NCBI GenBank assembly: GCA_001603145.1
Contig: LVBI01000040.1
Span: 1-57,290, forward strand
Direction: 5' to 3'
Length of the DNA stretch: 57,290 bases
Source: Spirochaetales bacterium Spiro_07
GTDB lineage: Bacteria; Spirochaetota; Spirochaetia; Treponematales; Treponemataceae
Shown here: in pieces, positions 26,602 through 35,792 of the stretch
Layout of the letters: each line of letters opens with the position of its first letter
Numbering within the stretch: position 1 is the stretch's first letter
Notes under the pieces: model-generated
What the model saw: the letters and a program-made list of their open reading frames with translations, nothing else
What the model was told of the DNA's origin: nothing
Databases searched by the model: none
Made by a program: the position numbers and the translations under genes

Positions 26602-29600
26602 ATGCGGAAGTGTATTTGCTTAAGCTTTGTTTTAGTTGTTTTCAGTTTAGCGTGTTTTTCTCAAAACTCGTTTTTTGACAATTATGTGTATCAGTCTTGG
26701 AGCTCTTTTGGAGGACTTTCTGGTACAACTGCCAACGATATTTATCAAACAAAAGACGGATACATCAACATAGGCACATACGAAGGGCTTGTGCGCTTTG
26801 ACGGCGTGAAATTCACCTCGTTCAATAGAGCTTTGGACAGCGATTTCAATATTGCCTCTGTGCGCACAATCTTGCAAGATTCGCGCGGCGACATTTGGCT
26901 TGGCTCTAACGATGAAGGTGTGCAGAAAATTTCAGATGACGGCAATATGCTTTACACGCTTGAGAACGGATTGCCCAACAATTCAATAAGAGCACTCGCT
27001 GAAGACAAAGACGGCAACATCTGGATTGGAACGGCCGGCGGCGTAGTTTATCTTACGCCGGAAGGACATCTTATAACACCGCAGTTTGCGCCTGGAACAA
27101 CAGCCAACGGTGTAATTGCATCTCATATTTTTTGCGACAATGTAGGGCGCGTCTGGCTTACAATTTCAAACGACAACGGCTTTTTTCTTTTTACGAACGG
27201 TGTTTTCCGCCCGCTTCTTGAATTTGAAAAATTCGGCCATTATTTTGCAACGGCAGTCTATCAAGATTCAACAGGCGGTTTCTGGATTGGGCTTGGCGAC
27301 AAAGGCTTGTGCCGTATGCAGAACGGCGTTGCAGAAAGCATCGTTACAGGCACAATTCTTGATACAGTGCCGACATGCTCAATTCTTGAAGACAAAGACG
27401 GTGTAGTCTGGTTCGGCACAGAAAAAGGCGTAGTTGTCTATGCTGACGGCGAATTCATCGAATATAAAGGTGCGCCTGAACTTTCCGGCTCAAACGTAAA
27501 CAAAATCATTCAAGACCGCGAAGACAACATCTGGTTTGCCACAGACCGAAACGGCATCGGCAAAATGACGCTCGGCAAATTCAAGTTGAGCCGTCTTGGC
27601 ATTACGGTGAACGCGCTTGCGGAAACGCCTGACGGAAGAGTGTGGGCAGGTACTGATAAGGGCGTTTATTGCTATAAAAACGACGAGCTTGAAGAGAACA
27701 AGCTTACTGAATTCACAAAAGGGTTGCGCATCCGTCACATTGAGTCTGTGAGTGGCGGCAAGATTCTTGTTAGCTGCTACACTGCGCCTGGTCAGATTCT
27801 CTATGACGGCGAAAACATAAAAAGCTGGTCAATGGACGAAGGCCTTGTCGGCAACAAGGTGCGTGTCGCCGTTGAGATTAATCCAAATGAATATTACGTC
27901 GGCACTACAACAGGCTTGAGCATCATTCATGCAGACGGAACTATAAAAAACATAAAGCAGGCTGAAGGTCTTGAGACTGAATACGTAATGGCAATCTATA
28001 AAGATACGCACGGCTTTGTCTGGATTGGCACTGACGGCGGCGGCATTTTCCTTATGAAAGATGAGGAAATCGTTTCGCGCATAACGTCTTCGCATGGAAT
28101 TGCCGGAAACGTGATTTTCAAGATTTCGCAGGACAAGGACAACAACTATTGGATTTGCACTGGCAGCGGCATAACGCGCATAAAAGATTTTGACCCTGCG
28201 AACGGTTTGTTCTTTCATAGCTTAATCTTGAATGCAGAGACCGGTCTCGGCACGAATTCTGTTTTTCAAGTGCTGTTCGATATGAACGGCAATATATGGA
28301 TAACGAACAATCACGGCATTGCTTCAATTTCGGGCGACGAGCTTGCAAATTTCTTTGAAGGCAAGACAAGAACCGTGAACACAAAATATTACAGCAAGAA
28401 CGACGGTCTTGATTCAGACGGCCCGACTTCGACCGCACTTTCAATCGTAGACAGCAGCGGCCGTTTATGGTTCACCATGGTTGACGGCATTGCAATCTAT
28501 GACCCGCAAAAGGTTAAAGAAACAAGCGTAACGCCGCTGATTCAGATTGAGTCTATTCTTGTTGATAACGTTGAATACAAGGCAAGCGACGAGATGTTTG
28601 TTCTCAAGCCTGGTACAAAACGCATTGACTTTAAATTTACAGGCCTTAGTTTTGACGCGCCTGAGCGGATTATGTTCTCGCACATGCTGACGAATTTTGA
28701 TGAGCAATATTCGCTGCCTGATATGAACCGCATAGTTTCTTACACGAACATTACGCCGGGCAAACATTCTTTTGTTGTCTATGCAATCAATGGAAACGGA
28801 ATGAAGTCGAATAACGATGAGATTATGTTCCTTTGGCAGAAGCCTTATTTTTATCAGCGGCCGATATTCTGGATTATATCTTCAATTGTTATCGTGACGA
28901 GCGTGCTTTTGTATTTCCGTTCACGCGAAATCAGAATCAAAAAGGAAAATATTCGTCTTGAAGCTCTTGTAAAAGAACGCACCGCCGATTTGGAGCATGA
29001 AAAGGTTAAGTCTGACAACCTTTTGCGTGCAATTTTGCCAGACAAGATTGCAGACAGGTTGAAACAGACTACCGGCGAGAATAAATCTTTTGGTGAAAAC
29101 TTTGAGAACGTTACGCTGCTTTTCTCTGACATTGTGGGCTTCACGAAAGTTTCAAGCGGTCATTCTGCTAAAGAGATTGTAGCCGCGCTCAATCAGCTCT
29201 TCATTCTTTTTGATGAACGAGCCAAAAAATCGGGCGTTGAAAAAATCAAGACTATCGGCGACGCTTATATGGCGGCTTGCGGAATTCCTGAACCGAACGA
29301 GAATCATGCGCGCATAATGATTGATTTTGCAAGAGGCATGTACGCCGACCTGGCAAGATACAACGAAACGGCAAGCATCAAATTCCAGATTCGCGTCGGC
29401 TTGAACTGCGGCCCTGTAACGGCCGGTGTAATCGGCACTACAAAGTTCATCTATGACGTTTGGGGCGACACCGTAAATGTTGCAAGCCGCATGGAAACTG
29501 CAGCAAATCCGGGCGCAATCCGCATTTCTGAAAATTTGAAGAAAGAGCTTGAAGGCACTGACGTTGAGTTCAGCGAGCCTATTGAATGTGAAATTAAGGG

Positions 29601-29637
29601 CAAAGGCTTGATGAAAACCTTTGAGGTGATAAACTAA
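26602..29637 (+). CDS. Beta-propeller sensor adenylate cyclase
   Basis: A 1011-residue membrane sensor. A signal peptide (MRKCICLSFVLVVFSLACFSQ) is followed by about 14 propeller blades with repeats of the type DSRGDIWLGSNDEGV, DKDGNIWIGTAGGV and DTHGFVWIGTDGGG, as in two-component regulator propellers, then a Y_Y_Y-type domain (about 640-750), one transmembrane helix (about 758-776), a coiled coil and a class III cyclase domain. VTLLFSDIVGFT, IKTIGDAYMA and YDVWGDTVNVASRME carry metal, adenine-selecting and transition-state residues, so it should make cAMP. Propellers of this kind usually precede histidine kinases; the cyclase output is less usual. Its stop overlaps the next gene's start (TAATG). 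Confidence 0.92.
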   Translation: MRKCICLSFVLVVFSLACFSQNSFFDNYVYQSWSSFGGLSGTTANDIYQTKDGYINIGTYEGLVRFDGVKFTSFNRALDSDFNIASVRTILQDSRGDIWLGSNDEGVQKISDDGNMLYTLENGLPNNSIRALAEDKDGNIWIGTAGGVVYLTPEGHLITPQFAPGTTANGVIASHIFCDNVGRVWLTISNDNGFFLFTNGVFRPLLEFEKFGHYFATAVYQDSTGGFWIGLGDKGLCRMQNGVAESIVTGTILDTVPTCSILEDKDGVVWFGTEKGVVVYADGEFIEYKGAPELSGSNVNKIIQDREDNIWFATDRNGIGKMTLGKFKLSRLGITVNALAETPDGRVWAGTDKGVYCYKNDELEENKLTEFTKGLRIRHIESVSGGKILVSCYTAPGQILYDGENIKSWSMDEGLVGNKVRVAVEINPNEYYVGTTTGLSIIHADGTIKNIKQAEGLETEYVMAIYKDTHGFVWIGTDGGGIFLMKDEEIVSRITSSHGIAGNVIFKISQDKDNNYWICTGSGITRIKDFDPANGLFFHSLILNAETGLGTNSVFQVLFDMNGNIWITNNHGIASISGDELANFFEGKTRTVNTKYYSKNDGLDSDGPTSTALSIVDSSGRLWFTMVDGIAIYDPQKVKETSVTPLIQIESILVDNVEYKASDEMFVLKPGTKRIDFKFTGLSFDAPERIMFSHMLTNFDEQYSLPDMNRIVSYTNITPGKHSFVVYAINGNGMKSNNDEIMFLWQKPYFYQRPIFWIISSIVIVTSVLLYFRSREIRIKKENIRLEALVKERTADLEHEKVKSDNLLRAILPDKIADRLKQTTGENKSFGENFENVTLLFSDIVGFTKVSSGHSAKEIVAALNQLFILFDERAKKSGVEKIKTIGDAYMAACGIPEPNENHARIMIDFARGMYADLARYNETASIKFQIRVGLNCGPVTAGVIGTTKFIYDVWGDTVNVASRMETAANPGAIRISENLKKELEGTDVEFSEPIECEIKGKGLMKTFEVIN

Positions 29638-30848
29638 TGCAGTCGGGTACAAACATGAATAAGATATATTTTCCGCATAGATGCTTTTCTTTAATTTTGG
29701 CGGCGCTGCTGTTTGTGTCGTGCGCCAAAAAAGATGATAATACCGTGAAGGTCGGCATACTTCATTCTGAAACTGGCTCAATGGCTGTAAGCGAGATTGA
29801 CGTAAAGCGTGCGGAGCTTCTGGCAATAGAGGAAATTAACGAAAAAGGCGGCGTTCTCGGCCATATTATTGTGCCTGTTGAAGAAGACGGCCAGAGCAAC
29901 CCGCTTGTTTTTGCAGAAAAAGCAACCAAGCTTATTGAATCTGACAAAGTTGCCACGATTTTCGGCTGCTGGACATCAGATTCGCGCAAGGCCGTCAGAA
30001 CTGTTGTTGAAGACCATTACAACCTTTTATGGTATCCGCTTCAGTACGAAGGAATGGAAGCAAGCCCGAACATCATGTATATCGGCGCTGCGCCTAACCA
30101 GCAGATTGTTCCTGCAATAGATTATTGTTTCGAGAATTTCGGCAAAAGCATGTACCTTGTTGGCAGCGACTACGTTTTTCCGCACACCGCAAATAGGATA
30201 ATCAAGGCGCAGCTCAAGTTTCTTGGCGGCAAGGTTGCAGGCGAACAATATGTTCAGATGGGCGGCACTGATTTTGCTGGAATCGTTCAAGATATTGTAA
30301 AGCAGAAGCCTGACATTATTATAAACACATTGAACGGCGCCTCAAACATTGCGTTCTTTAAGAAGCTTCATGAGCTAGGCGTAGACCCTGCCGTTACTCC
30401 TGTGATGAACTTTTCTGTAGGCGAAAGTGATATTGAAGATATCGGTGTTGGAAACATTGCCGGAAATTATATGGCATGGAACTATTTTGAGAACATCGAA
30501 TCAAATAAGAATCAACGGCTTATTACGAAGTATAAACAGAAATATGGTAACGGTGAACGTATAGGCGACCCTGTTGAAGCAGGTTACATGGCTGTGTATT
30601 TGTGGGCTGAAGCTTGCAAAAAGGCAGGCACTTTTGATACAGAAGCCGTCCGCATTGCTGCAAAAGGCTTGTCTTTTGTCGCGCCTGAAGGGCTTGTCGC
30701 TATTGAAGGCTCGAACCAGCATTTAAGCAAGAAAGTCAGAATCGGCATTATAAAAGATGACGGTCAGATAGAAGAGATTTGGGCTTCTGCAAATGCTGTG
30801 CGGCCAGACCCTTATCTTAGCACATACGCCTGGGCGCGTGGCTTATAG
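29637..30848 (+). CDS. UrtA-like substrate-binding lipoprotein, no transporter attached
   Basis: Type I periplasmic binding protein of the branched-chain amino acid/urea/amide class: VKVGILHSETGSMAVSEIDV, LLAIEEINEKGGVLG, IFGCWTSDSRKAVRTVVE and LLWYPLQYEGMEASPNIMY match the UrtA/FmdD group closely. The signal peptide ends in LLFVSC, a spirochaete-type lipobox, so it is probably anchored in a membrane. No urtBCDE genes are present; the trp operon follows beyond a terminator. The start overlaps the cyclase stop by one base (an ATG at 29655 is an alternative), which couples the two products. It may present ligand to the cyclase rather than to a transporter. Confidence 0.9.
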   Translation: MQSGTNMNKIYFPHRCFSLILAALLFVSCAKKDDNTVKVGILHSETGSMAVSEIDVKRAELLAIEEINEKGGVLGHIIVPVEEDGQSNPLVFAEKATKLIESDKVATIFGCWTSDSRKAVRTVVEDHYNLLWYPLQYEGMEASPNIMYIGAAPNQQIVPAIDYCFENFGKSMYLVGSDYVFPHTANRIIKAQLKFLGGKVAGEQYVQMGGTDFAGIVQDIVKQKPDIIINTLNGASNIAFFKKLHELGVDPAVTPVMNFSVGESDIEDIGVGNIAGNYMAWNYFENIESNKNQRLITKYKQKYGNGERIGDPVEAGYMAVYLWAEACKKAGTFDTEAVRIAAKGLSFVAPEGLVAIEGSNQHLSKKVRIGIIKDDGQIEEIWASANAVRPDPYLSTYAWARGL

Positions 30849-30874
30849 CCACATCATTCAGATAAATCACAGTG

Positions 30875-30910
30875 CCCCGAAATTGTTTGAAGTTTCGGGG
30901 TATTTTTTTG
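30875..30910 (+). terminator. Terminator of cyclase/lipoprotein operon
   Basis: Stem CCCCGAAA/TTTCGGGG (30875-30882 and 30893-30900) followed directly by TATTTTTTTG. Confidence 0.9.
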
Positions 30911-30969
30911 TCTTTTCAATGTTTTTATAAAAAATAACACGGAATTCGTTGTTTTTGTTGAAATTTCTA

Positions 30970-31043
30970 TTGACAGAATTAATTTGCTTTTGTATAGTTC
31001 TAAACATAGAAACTTACTATAAGTAGAAATTACTAAGAACTAT
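30970..31043 (+). promoter_or_regulatory. trp operon promoter with nested dyad operator
   Basis: TTGACA (30970-30975), 17-base spacer and TATAGT (30993-30998) form a strong sigma70 promoter. A dyad centred near 31018 overlaps the -10 and the start point: outer arms ATAGTTCT (30994-31001) and AGAACTAT (31036-31043), inner arms ACTTA/TAAGT (31012-31016, 31020-31024). The TrpR-type repressor encoded at 50491-50793 is the obvious candidate ligand. No leader peptide or attenuator is seen. Confidence 0.7.
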
Positions 31044-31056
31044 TTGGAGCAATTTT

Positions 31057-32505
31057 ATGGAAAAACATTCTGACGGATTATATAAATGCATGTCTTGCGA
31101 ACGCTACACGCCGTATTCGCTTGCAAGAAAGATTAAGGCAACAGCCATTCTTGAGTCTGCAAGCTTTGCAAAAGGCCGCGAGCGCTTTTCGATTCTTATG
31201 ACGGAAGAAGCTTTCAAGATTGTTCAGGATGATAACGGCATAGCTTTTCTGATAGACGGAAAGCGCACGCCTTTCGATGATTCTGGCATAGAAAGCCTTG
31301 ACGCGCTTGGCAGAAAAAAAAGCGCGGACATTCTTGATGCGGCGCTTTATGTTGCGGAGCAGAACGAAATACCTTCGTCTTTGCGCAACCTTGAAATTCC
31401 TATGCCGACAAGCGGTCTTGGTTATTTGAGCTATGAATTTGCGCGCAACTGTGACGACATCAGATTTTATGAGCAGAAAGACGAGCTGAACATTCCGGAA
31501 AGCTGCTTCGTTGTTGGCCACATCTACATTATTTTTGACCACTTTACCGAAACTATGCACATTTTCGGGTTTAACTATAACGAACACAAGATTGACCTTG
31601 AAGCCGCAATGGCAAAGCTTGAAAGGCGCATTTCTGACATGGATTTTTCTTATGTTGAAGAGCCTGCAACTCATTTTGAGTATAAGATGCTGACCGACAT
31701 TGAAGCTTCAAAGAAAGAATACATCAATAAGGTTGAAGTGCTCAAGAAGCACATTATCGCCGGTGACTTGATTCAGGCTGTGCCGAGCCGCCGCGTTCAG
31801 ATTGAATGCGAAGCAGATGCGCTCACAGTTTACGGTAAGCTCCGCAAGGTAAACCCAAGCCCTTACATGTTTTACATCAATTTCGGCGATTTTGAGCTGA
31901 CAGGTGCATCGCCAGAAAGCTTGGTGCGTGTTCGCAGCGGCAAGGCGAGCATCCACCCGATTGCCGGAACAATACGCCGCGGTAAAAATCAGGCAGAAGA
32001 CGAGCAGCTTATGGATAAGCTTCTTTCTGACCCGAAAGAGCGCGCGGAGCATCTCATGCTTGTTGACCTTGCAAGAAACGACCTCGGCCGCGTCTGCAAG
32101 GAAAATTCTGTTTCTGTTCCGCAGTTCATGGAATGTGAGCTTTTCTCTCATGTTATCCACATCGTTTCAAATACAGAAGGAACCGTGCAGGACGGTGTTA
32201 AGCCGATTCAAGTGCTCCGCGCTTCGTTTCCGGCCGGAACTGTTTCTGGCGCGCCGAAGATTAACGCAATTCAGATTGTGAGCCGGCTTGAAAAGACAAA
32301 ACGGCGCTTCTACGCGGGCGCGGTCGGCTATATTCAGAGCAACGGCGACCTTGATTTTTGCATCGCGATACGTTCAACGTTGCACAAAGGCAATGTCTAT
32401 ACGTTACAGGCCGGCGGCGGCATAGTCTACGATTCGAACCCGGAACGCGAATTCACCGAAACTTGCGAAAAGCTCGGTGCTTTGATTGATACTTTCACAA
32501 AATAA
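31057..32505 (+). CDS. trpE: Anthranilate synthase component I
   Basis: Converts chorismate, with ammonia from TrpG, to anthranilate, the committed step to tryptophan. The 482 residues hold the N-terminal regulatory part with ILESASF (the tryptophan feedback-site motif LLES in other TrpE proteins) and the chorismate-binding core: LIQAVPSRR, GASPESLVRV, IHPIAGTIRRGKN, HLMLVDLARNDLGRV and SFPAGTVSGAPKI. GGAGC precedes the ATG. First gene of the operon. Confidence 0.97.
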   Translation: MEKHSDGLYKCMSCERYTPYSLARKIKATAILESASFAKGRERFSILMTEEAFKIVQDDNGIAFLIDGKRTPFDDSGIESLDALGRKKSADILDAALYVAEQNEIPSSLRNLEIPMPTSGLGYLSYEFARNCDDIRFYEQKDELNIPESCFVVGHIYIIFDHFTETMHIFGFNYNEHKIDLEAAMAKLERRISDMDFSYVEEPATHFEYKMLTDIEASKKEYINKVEVLKKHIIAGDLIQAVPSRRVQIECEADALTVYGKLRKVNPSPYMFYINFGDFELTGASPESLVRVRSGKASIHPIAGTIRRGKNQAEDEQLMDKLLSDPKERAEHLMLVDLARNDLGRVCKENSVSVPQFMECELFSHVIHIVSNTEGTVQDGVKPIQVLRASFPAGTVSGAPKINAIQIVSRLEKTKRRFYAGAVGYIQSNGDLDFCIAIRSTLHKGNVYTLQAGGGIVYDSNPEREFTETCEKLGALIDTFTK

Positions 32506-32542
32506 CATACAAACGGAATAAATCGAATAAAAGGAGCATTTT

Positions 32543-34141
32543 ATGATTTTGTTTATTGACAACTATGACAGTTTTACTTTTAACGTAGTGCAAGCCTTCA
32601 AAGAAGCAACTGACGAAGAAATCCGCGTGGTGCGCAACGACGAATACAAGGTTGAAGAGCTTGACGCGATGAAGCCGAAATATCTTGTTGTTTCGCCTGG
32701 CCCGGGCAACCCGTCTGAAGCCGGAATCTCAAAAGATGTAATCCGCCATTTTGCTGGAAAAATCCCGATTCTTGGCGTTTGTCTCGGCCATCAGGCTATT
32801 GCCGAAGCTTTCGGTGCAAAAATCGTAAAAGCTAAGTTCATCAAGCACGGCATTGTGGAAGAAATCAACCTTGATGGCCGCGGCATTTTCAGAACAATCG
32901 GCAAAAAAGCCAAGTTCACGCGTTACCATTCGCTTGTAATCGATGAATCGACCTTGCCTGAAGAATTTGAAGTTACAGCCCGTGCAGATGACGGCGACAT
33001 TATGGGAATCCGCCACAAGACAATGCCGATTGAAGGCATTCAGTTTCACCCAGAAAGCATTGCAAGCGAAAACTGCCAGAAGCTCATTCAGGCGTTTTTG
33101 AAATATCGCCGCGAAAATCTGAACGTAAGCGCACTTTTAAATCAGCTTATTGAAGGAAAAGACCTTTCTGAAGAGCAGGCCGCTCTCTTTATGGAATATG
33201 TGACGGACGGAAACATGGAACCGAGCGTTATGGCGGCAATTCTTACGGCAATGGCGGCAAAAGGCCCTGCAACAAGCGAAATGATTGGTTGCGCAAAAAC
33301 GCTGCTGCTCAAGCGCACGCCGTTTGAGTGCAAGCGCACAGGCTTGGCTGAAATCGTCGGAACAGGCGGTGACTGCAAAGGCTCGTTCAACATTTCTTCG
33401 CTTTCTGCAATTGTTGCCGCAAGCTGCGGCCAGCCGATGGCAAAGCACGGCAACAGGGCTGTTAGCTCTAAATCTGGCGCGGCAGACTTTTTTGAAAATC
33501 TCGGCATGAACATTATGGCAAATCCGGCAAAGACGGCAGAGCTTGTTGAAAAGACGAATTTCGGATTTCTTATGGCGCCTGTTTACCATTCGGCTATGCG
33601 CTTTGCCGCACCGGTCAGAAAGGCGCTCGGCATCAAAACAATTATGAACATTTTAGGCCCGCTCTTGAACCCGGCACGCGCAGAATACGAAGTTCTCGGC
33701 GTATACTCAAAAGACTTGCTCAAAGATTATGCGCATGCTGCCAAATCGCTTGGTGCAAGGCGCGTAATGGTTGTCTGCTCAGATGACGGCTACGACGAGA
33801 TTTCGCCTTGCGCGCTTACTCACGTTTATCAGATTGACGAAAAAGGCAACGAAAACGCTTATATAATTGACCCTGCAAAATTCGGCATTACCGATGCAGA
33901 TGAAAACGAACTTCTCGGCGGCGACGGCAAAGTAAACGCAGAGCTTGCTCTTGAAGTGATGAACGGCCGCGGAAGAAAGACAATCCGCAACGCTGTCGGC
34001 TTGAACGCCGCTGCTGTGCTTTACCTTTCGGGCAAGGCAAAATCTTTTGAAGAAGGCTTTAGAATGTCGCTTGATGCGCTTGATTCGGGCAAGACACTCG
34101 CAAAGCTCAACGAAATCCTTGAAGTAAGCAAGGCTGCTTAA
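32543..34141 (+). CDS. trpGD: TrpG-TrpD fusion: glutamine amidotransferase and phosphoribosyltransferase
   Basis: Residues 1-190 are the class I glutamine amidotransferase: VVSPGPGNPSEAG, nucleophile Cys in GVCLGHQAIAEAFG and the His/Glu pair in IQFHPESIAS. Residues about 200-532 are anthranilate phosphoribosyltransferase: VGTGGDCKGSFNIS, KHGNRAVSSKSGAAD, MAPVYHSAMRF and NILGPLLNPA. Together they supply ammonia to TrpE and convert anthranilate to phosphoribosylanthranilate. The fusion also occurs in enterobacteria. AAAAGGAGC precedes the ATG. Confidence 0.97.
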   Translation: MILFIDNYDSFTFNVVQAFKEATDEEIRVVRNDEYKVEELDAMKPKYLVVSPGPGNPSEAGISKDVIRHFAGKIPILGVCLGHQAIAEAFGAKIVKAKFIKHGIVEEINLDGRGIFRTIGKKAKFTRYHSLVIDESTLPEEFEVTARADDGDIMGIRHKTMPIEGIQFHPESIASENCQKLIQAFLKYRRENLNVSALLNQLIEGKDLSEEQAALFMEYVTDGNMEPSVMAAILTAMAAKGPATSEMIGCAKTLLLKRTPFECKRTGLAEIVGTGGDCKGSFNISSLSAIVAASCGQPMAKHGNRAVSSKSGAADFFENLGMNIMANPAKTAELVEKTNFGFLMAPVYHSAMRFAAPVRKALGIKTIMNILGPLLNPARAEYEVLGVYSKDLLKDYAHAAKSLGARRVMVVCSDDGYDEISPCALTHVYQIDEKGNENAYIIDPAKFGITDADENELLGGDGKVNAELALEVMNGRGRKTIRNAVGLNAAAVLYLSGKAKSFEEGFRMSLDALDSGKTLAKLNEILEVSKAA

Positions 34142-34154
34142 AGGTTGGTGCTGA

Positions 34155-35792
34155 ATGTCGAGGAACATTCTTAAAGAGATTGTCGCAAGGCGCAAAAAAG
34201 ACATAAAAGCTTCTGGCTTTGACGGCGGTTTCAATATTCCGTCTGAAAGAAGCCGCCCAGTTCATCAGTTTTTAGCTGAAAAGGGCGTGATTCTTGAAGT
34301 TAAGCGCGCAAGCCCAAGCAAAGGCGACATCGCGCCGTCTCTTGATTCGTATGCAACAGCTTATGAATATGCCAAGAACGGCGCAAATGCAATCAGCTGC
34401 CTTACTGAAAAGAACTGGTTCAAAGGCACGCTCGAAGACTTGATGAAAGTTTGCGCCGCAGTTGACGCTTTTGAAAGAGACACCGGCTTGAAAGGTCCGG
34501 CCGTTTTGCGCAAAGACTTTTTGTTTGACGTGAAAGACGTTGAAATTGCATACCGGGCTGGCGCAGATGCCGTGCTGCTGATTGCACGCATTCTTTCAGC
34601 ACGAAAAATGCTTGCTATGGCAAAAAAAGCTGAAGAGCTGGGCATCAGCGTCTTAATTGAAATCCGCAAGGACAGCGACGTTAAGAAGCTTGAATATGTT
34701 ATGCAGAATGTCAGCAGCAAAAACATTGTCTGCGGCGTAAACAGCCGTGACCTCAAGAATTTCACGATTGACATGCTTGTTCCTGCCGTAATGCTGGAAC
34801 GTATACGCAAGATAAACGCTGATGCACGCGTTGTCTTTGAAAGCGGAATTCTTTCGCCGAATGCCGCGGCTTTTGCAGGCGGCTTGGGCTTTTCGGGCAT
34901 TCTTTTGGGCGAAGCTGCCGCAAAGAACCCTGAAAAAGCCGGTGAATTCATAAAAGCTTTTGAAAGCACAAACCTTAACGCAAACGGAAAATTCTGGTTA
35001 GATTATGCTTCAAAGCTTGGGAAGAGAAATCATAAGCCTTTTGTGAAAATCTGCGGAAACACAAATGCTGAAGATGCGGTGCTTGCCGCAAGAAACTGCG
35101 CGGACATGCTCGGCTTTATCATCTGGCCAAAGTCAAAGCGCAACGTTTCTTGCGATAAAATCCGCGAAATAAGAGAAGCCATCAACAACCTCGCCGCAGA
35201 GCGACGAGGTATGTTGTTCTCAAAAGGAATTGCACTCAGGTTTAATACCCCTTGTTTCGACGCAGAGCGTCGGGGTATTAAACCTTCGGCACGAATAAAA
35301 GCTGCTGGCTTGAAGCTGCCACAATTGGTTGGCGTGATAGTTGAGCCTGAAAGTGAAGCCGCTTTAGAAGCATATAAGCTTGTGGGCGAGGGCGTGCTTG
35401 ATGCAATTCAGGTGCATACGTTTGAAGCGGCAAAAGCTTTTCTGCAAAACAAAAAGCTTGCGGCACTTCCGCATTATTGCGCGGTGAACATTTCAGACGA
35501 AGCTGATATTGCCAAGCTTGATGAGCTTGCAAAACTTGGCGAGCCGCGCATTCTGGTTGATGCACATTCGGCAAGCACGCCGGGCGGCACAGGCAAGACG
35601 ATAGACGAAGCGCTGCTTTCGGCTATTTCAAAAAAATACAGGTTGTGGATTGCGGGCGGCTTGAGCATAGGCAACATAAAGCATATAAAAAAGACGTTCA
35701 GACCTGAACTTGTAGATTTGGTTTCAAGCCTTGAAAAAGAGCCTGGAATCAAAGACGCAGAAAAATTGACAACCTTTTTGGAGAAAATGTGA
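34155..35792 (+). CDS. trpCF: TrpC-TrpF fusion with in-frame insert in TrpF
   Basis: Residues 1-270 are indole-3-glycerol-phosphate synthase (ILEVKRASPSKGDIA, VLRKDFLFD, CGVNSRDLKNF, FESGI). From about 293 comes phosphoribosylanthranilate isomerase: VKICGNTN has the catalytic cysteine and LVDAHSASTPGGTGKT the catalytic aspartate. Between the helix after DKIREIREAINN and the strand LVGVIVE lies an insert of about 35 residues that TrpF proteins normally lack. It repeats the peptide AERRG(M/I), and its DNA is two palindromes (see the repeat at 35188-35284). The frame stays open through it, so the enzyme is probably made. The stop overlaps the trpB start as TGATG. Confidence 0.95.
   Translation: MSRNILKEIVARRKKDIKASGFDGGFNIPSERSRPVHQFLAEKGVILEVKRASPSKGDIAPSLDSYATAYEYAKNGANAISCLTEKNWFKGTLEDLMKVCAAVDAFERDTGLKGPAVLRKDFLFDVKDVEIAYRAGADAVLLIARILSARKMLAMAKKAEELGISVLIEIRKDSDVKKLEYVMQNVSSKNIVCGVNSRDLKNFTIDMLVPAVMLERIRKINADARVVFESGILSPNAAAFAGGLGFSGILLGEAAAKNPEKAGEFIKAFESTNLNANGKFWLDYASKLGKRNHKPFVKICGNTNAEDAVLAARNCADMLGFIIWPKSKRNVSCDKIREIREAINNLAAERRGMLFSKGIALRFNTPCFDAERRGIKPSARIKAAGLKLPQLVGVIVEPESEAALEAYKLVGEGVLDAIQVHTFEAAKAFLQNKKLAALPHYCAVNISDEADIAKLDELAKLGEPRILVDAHSASTPGGTGKTIDEALLSAISKKYRLWIAGGLSIGNIKHIKKTFRPELVDLVSSLEKEPGIKDAEKLTTFLEKM
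35188..35284. repeat. Palindromic element inside trpF coding sequence
   Basis: Two related hairpins. The first is CCTCG-CCGC-AGA-GCGA-CGAGG (about 35189-35209). The second has perfect 13-bp arms GGTTTAATACCCC and GGGGTATTAAACC (35239-35251, 35272-35284) around an inner stem CGACGC-AGA-GCGTCG (35258-35272). The core CGNCGCAGAGCGNCG is shared. It is read through in frame by trpCF. Confidence 0.8.

Noticed and set aside
29637-30848. Urea uptake operon
   Set aside because: Only the binding protein is present; no permease or ATPase genes follow before the terminator.
30911-31056. Attenuator, leader peptide or T-box before trpE
   Set aside because: The leader after the promoter is about 50 bases, with no tryptophan-codon run, no T-box and no terminator; an operator dyad explains it better.
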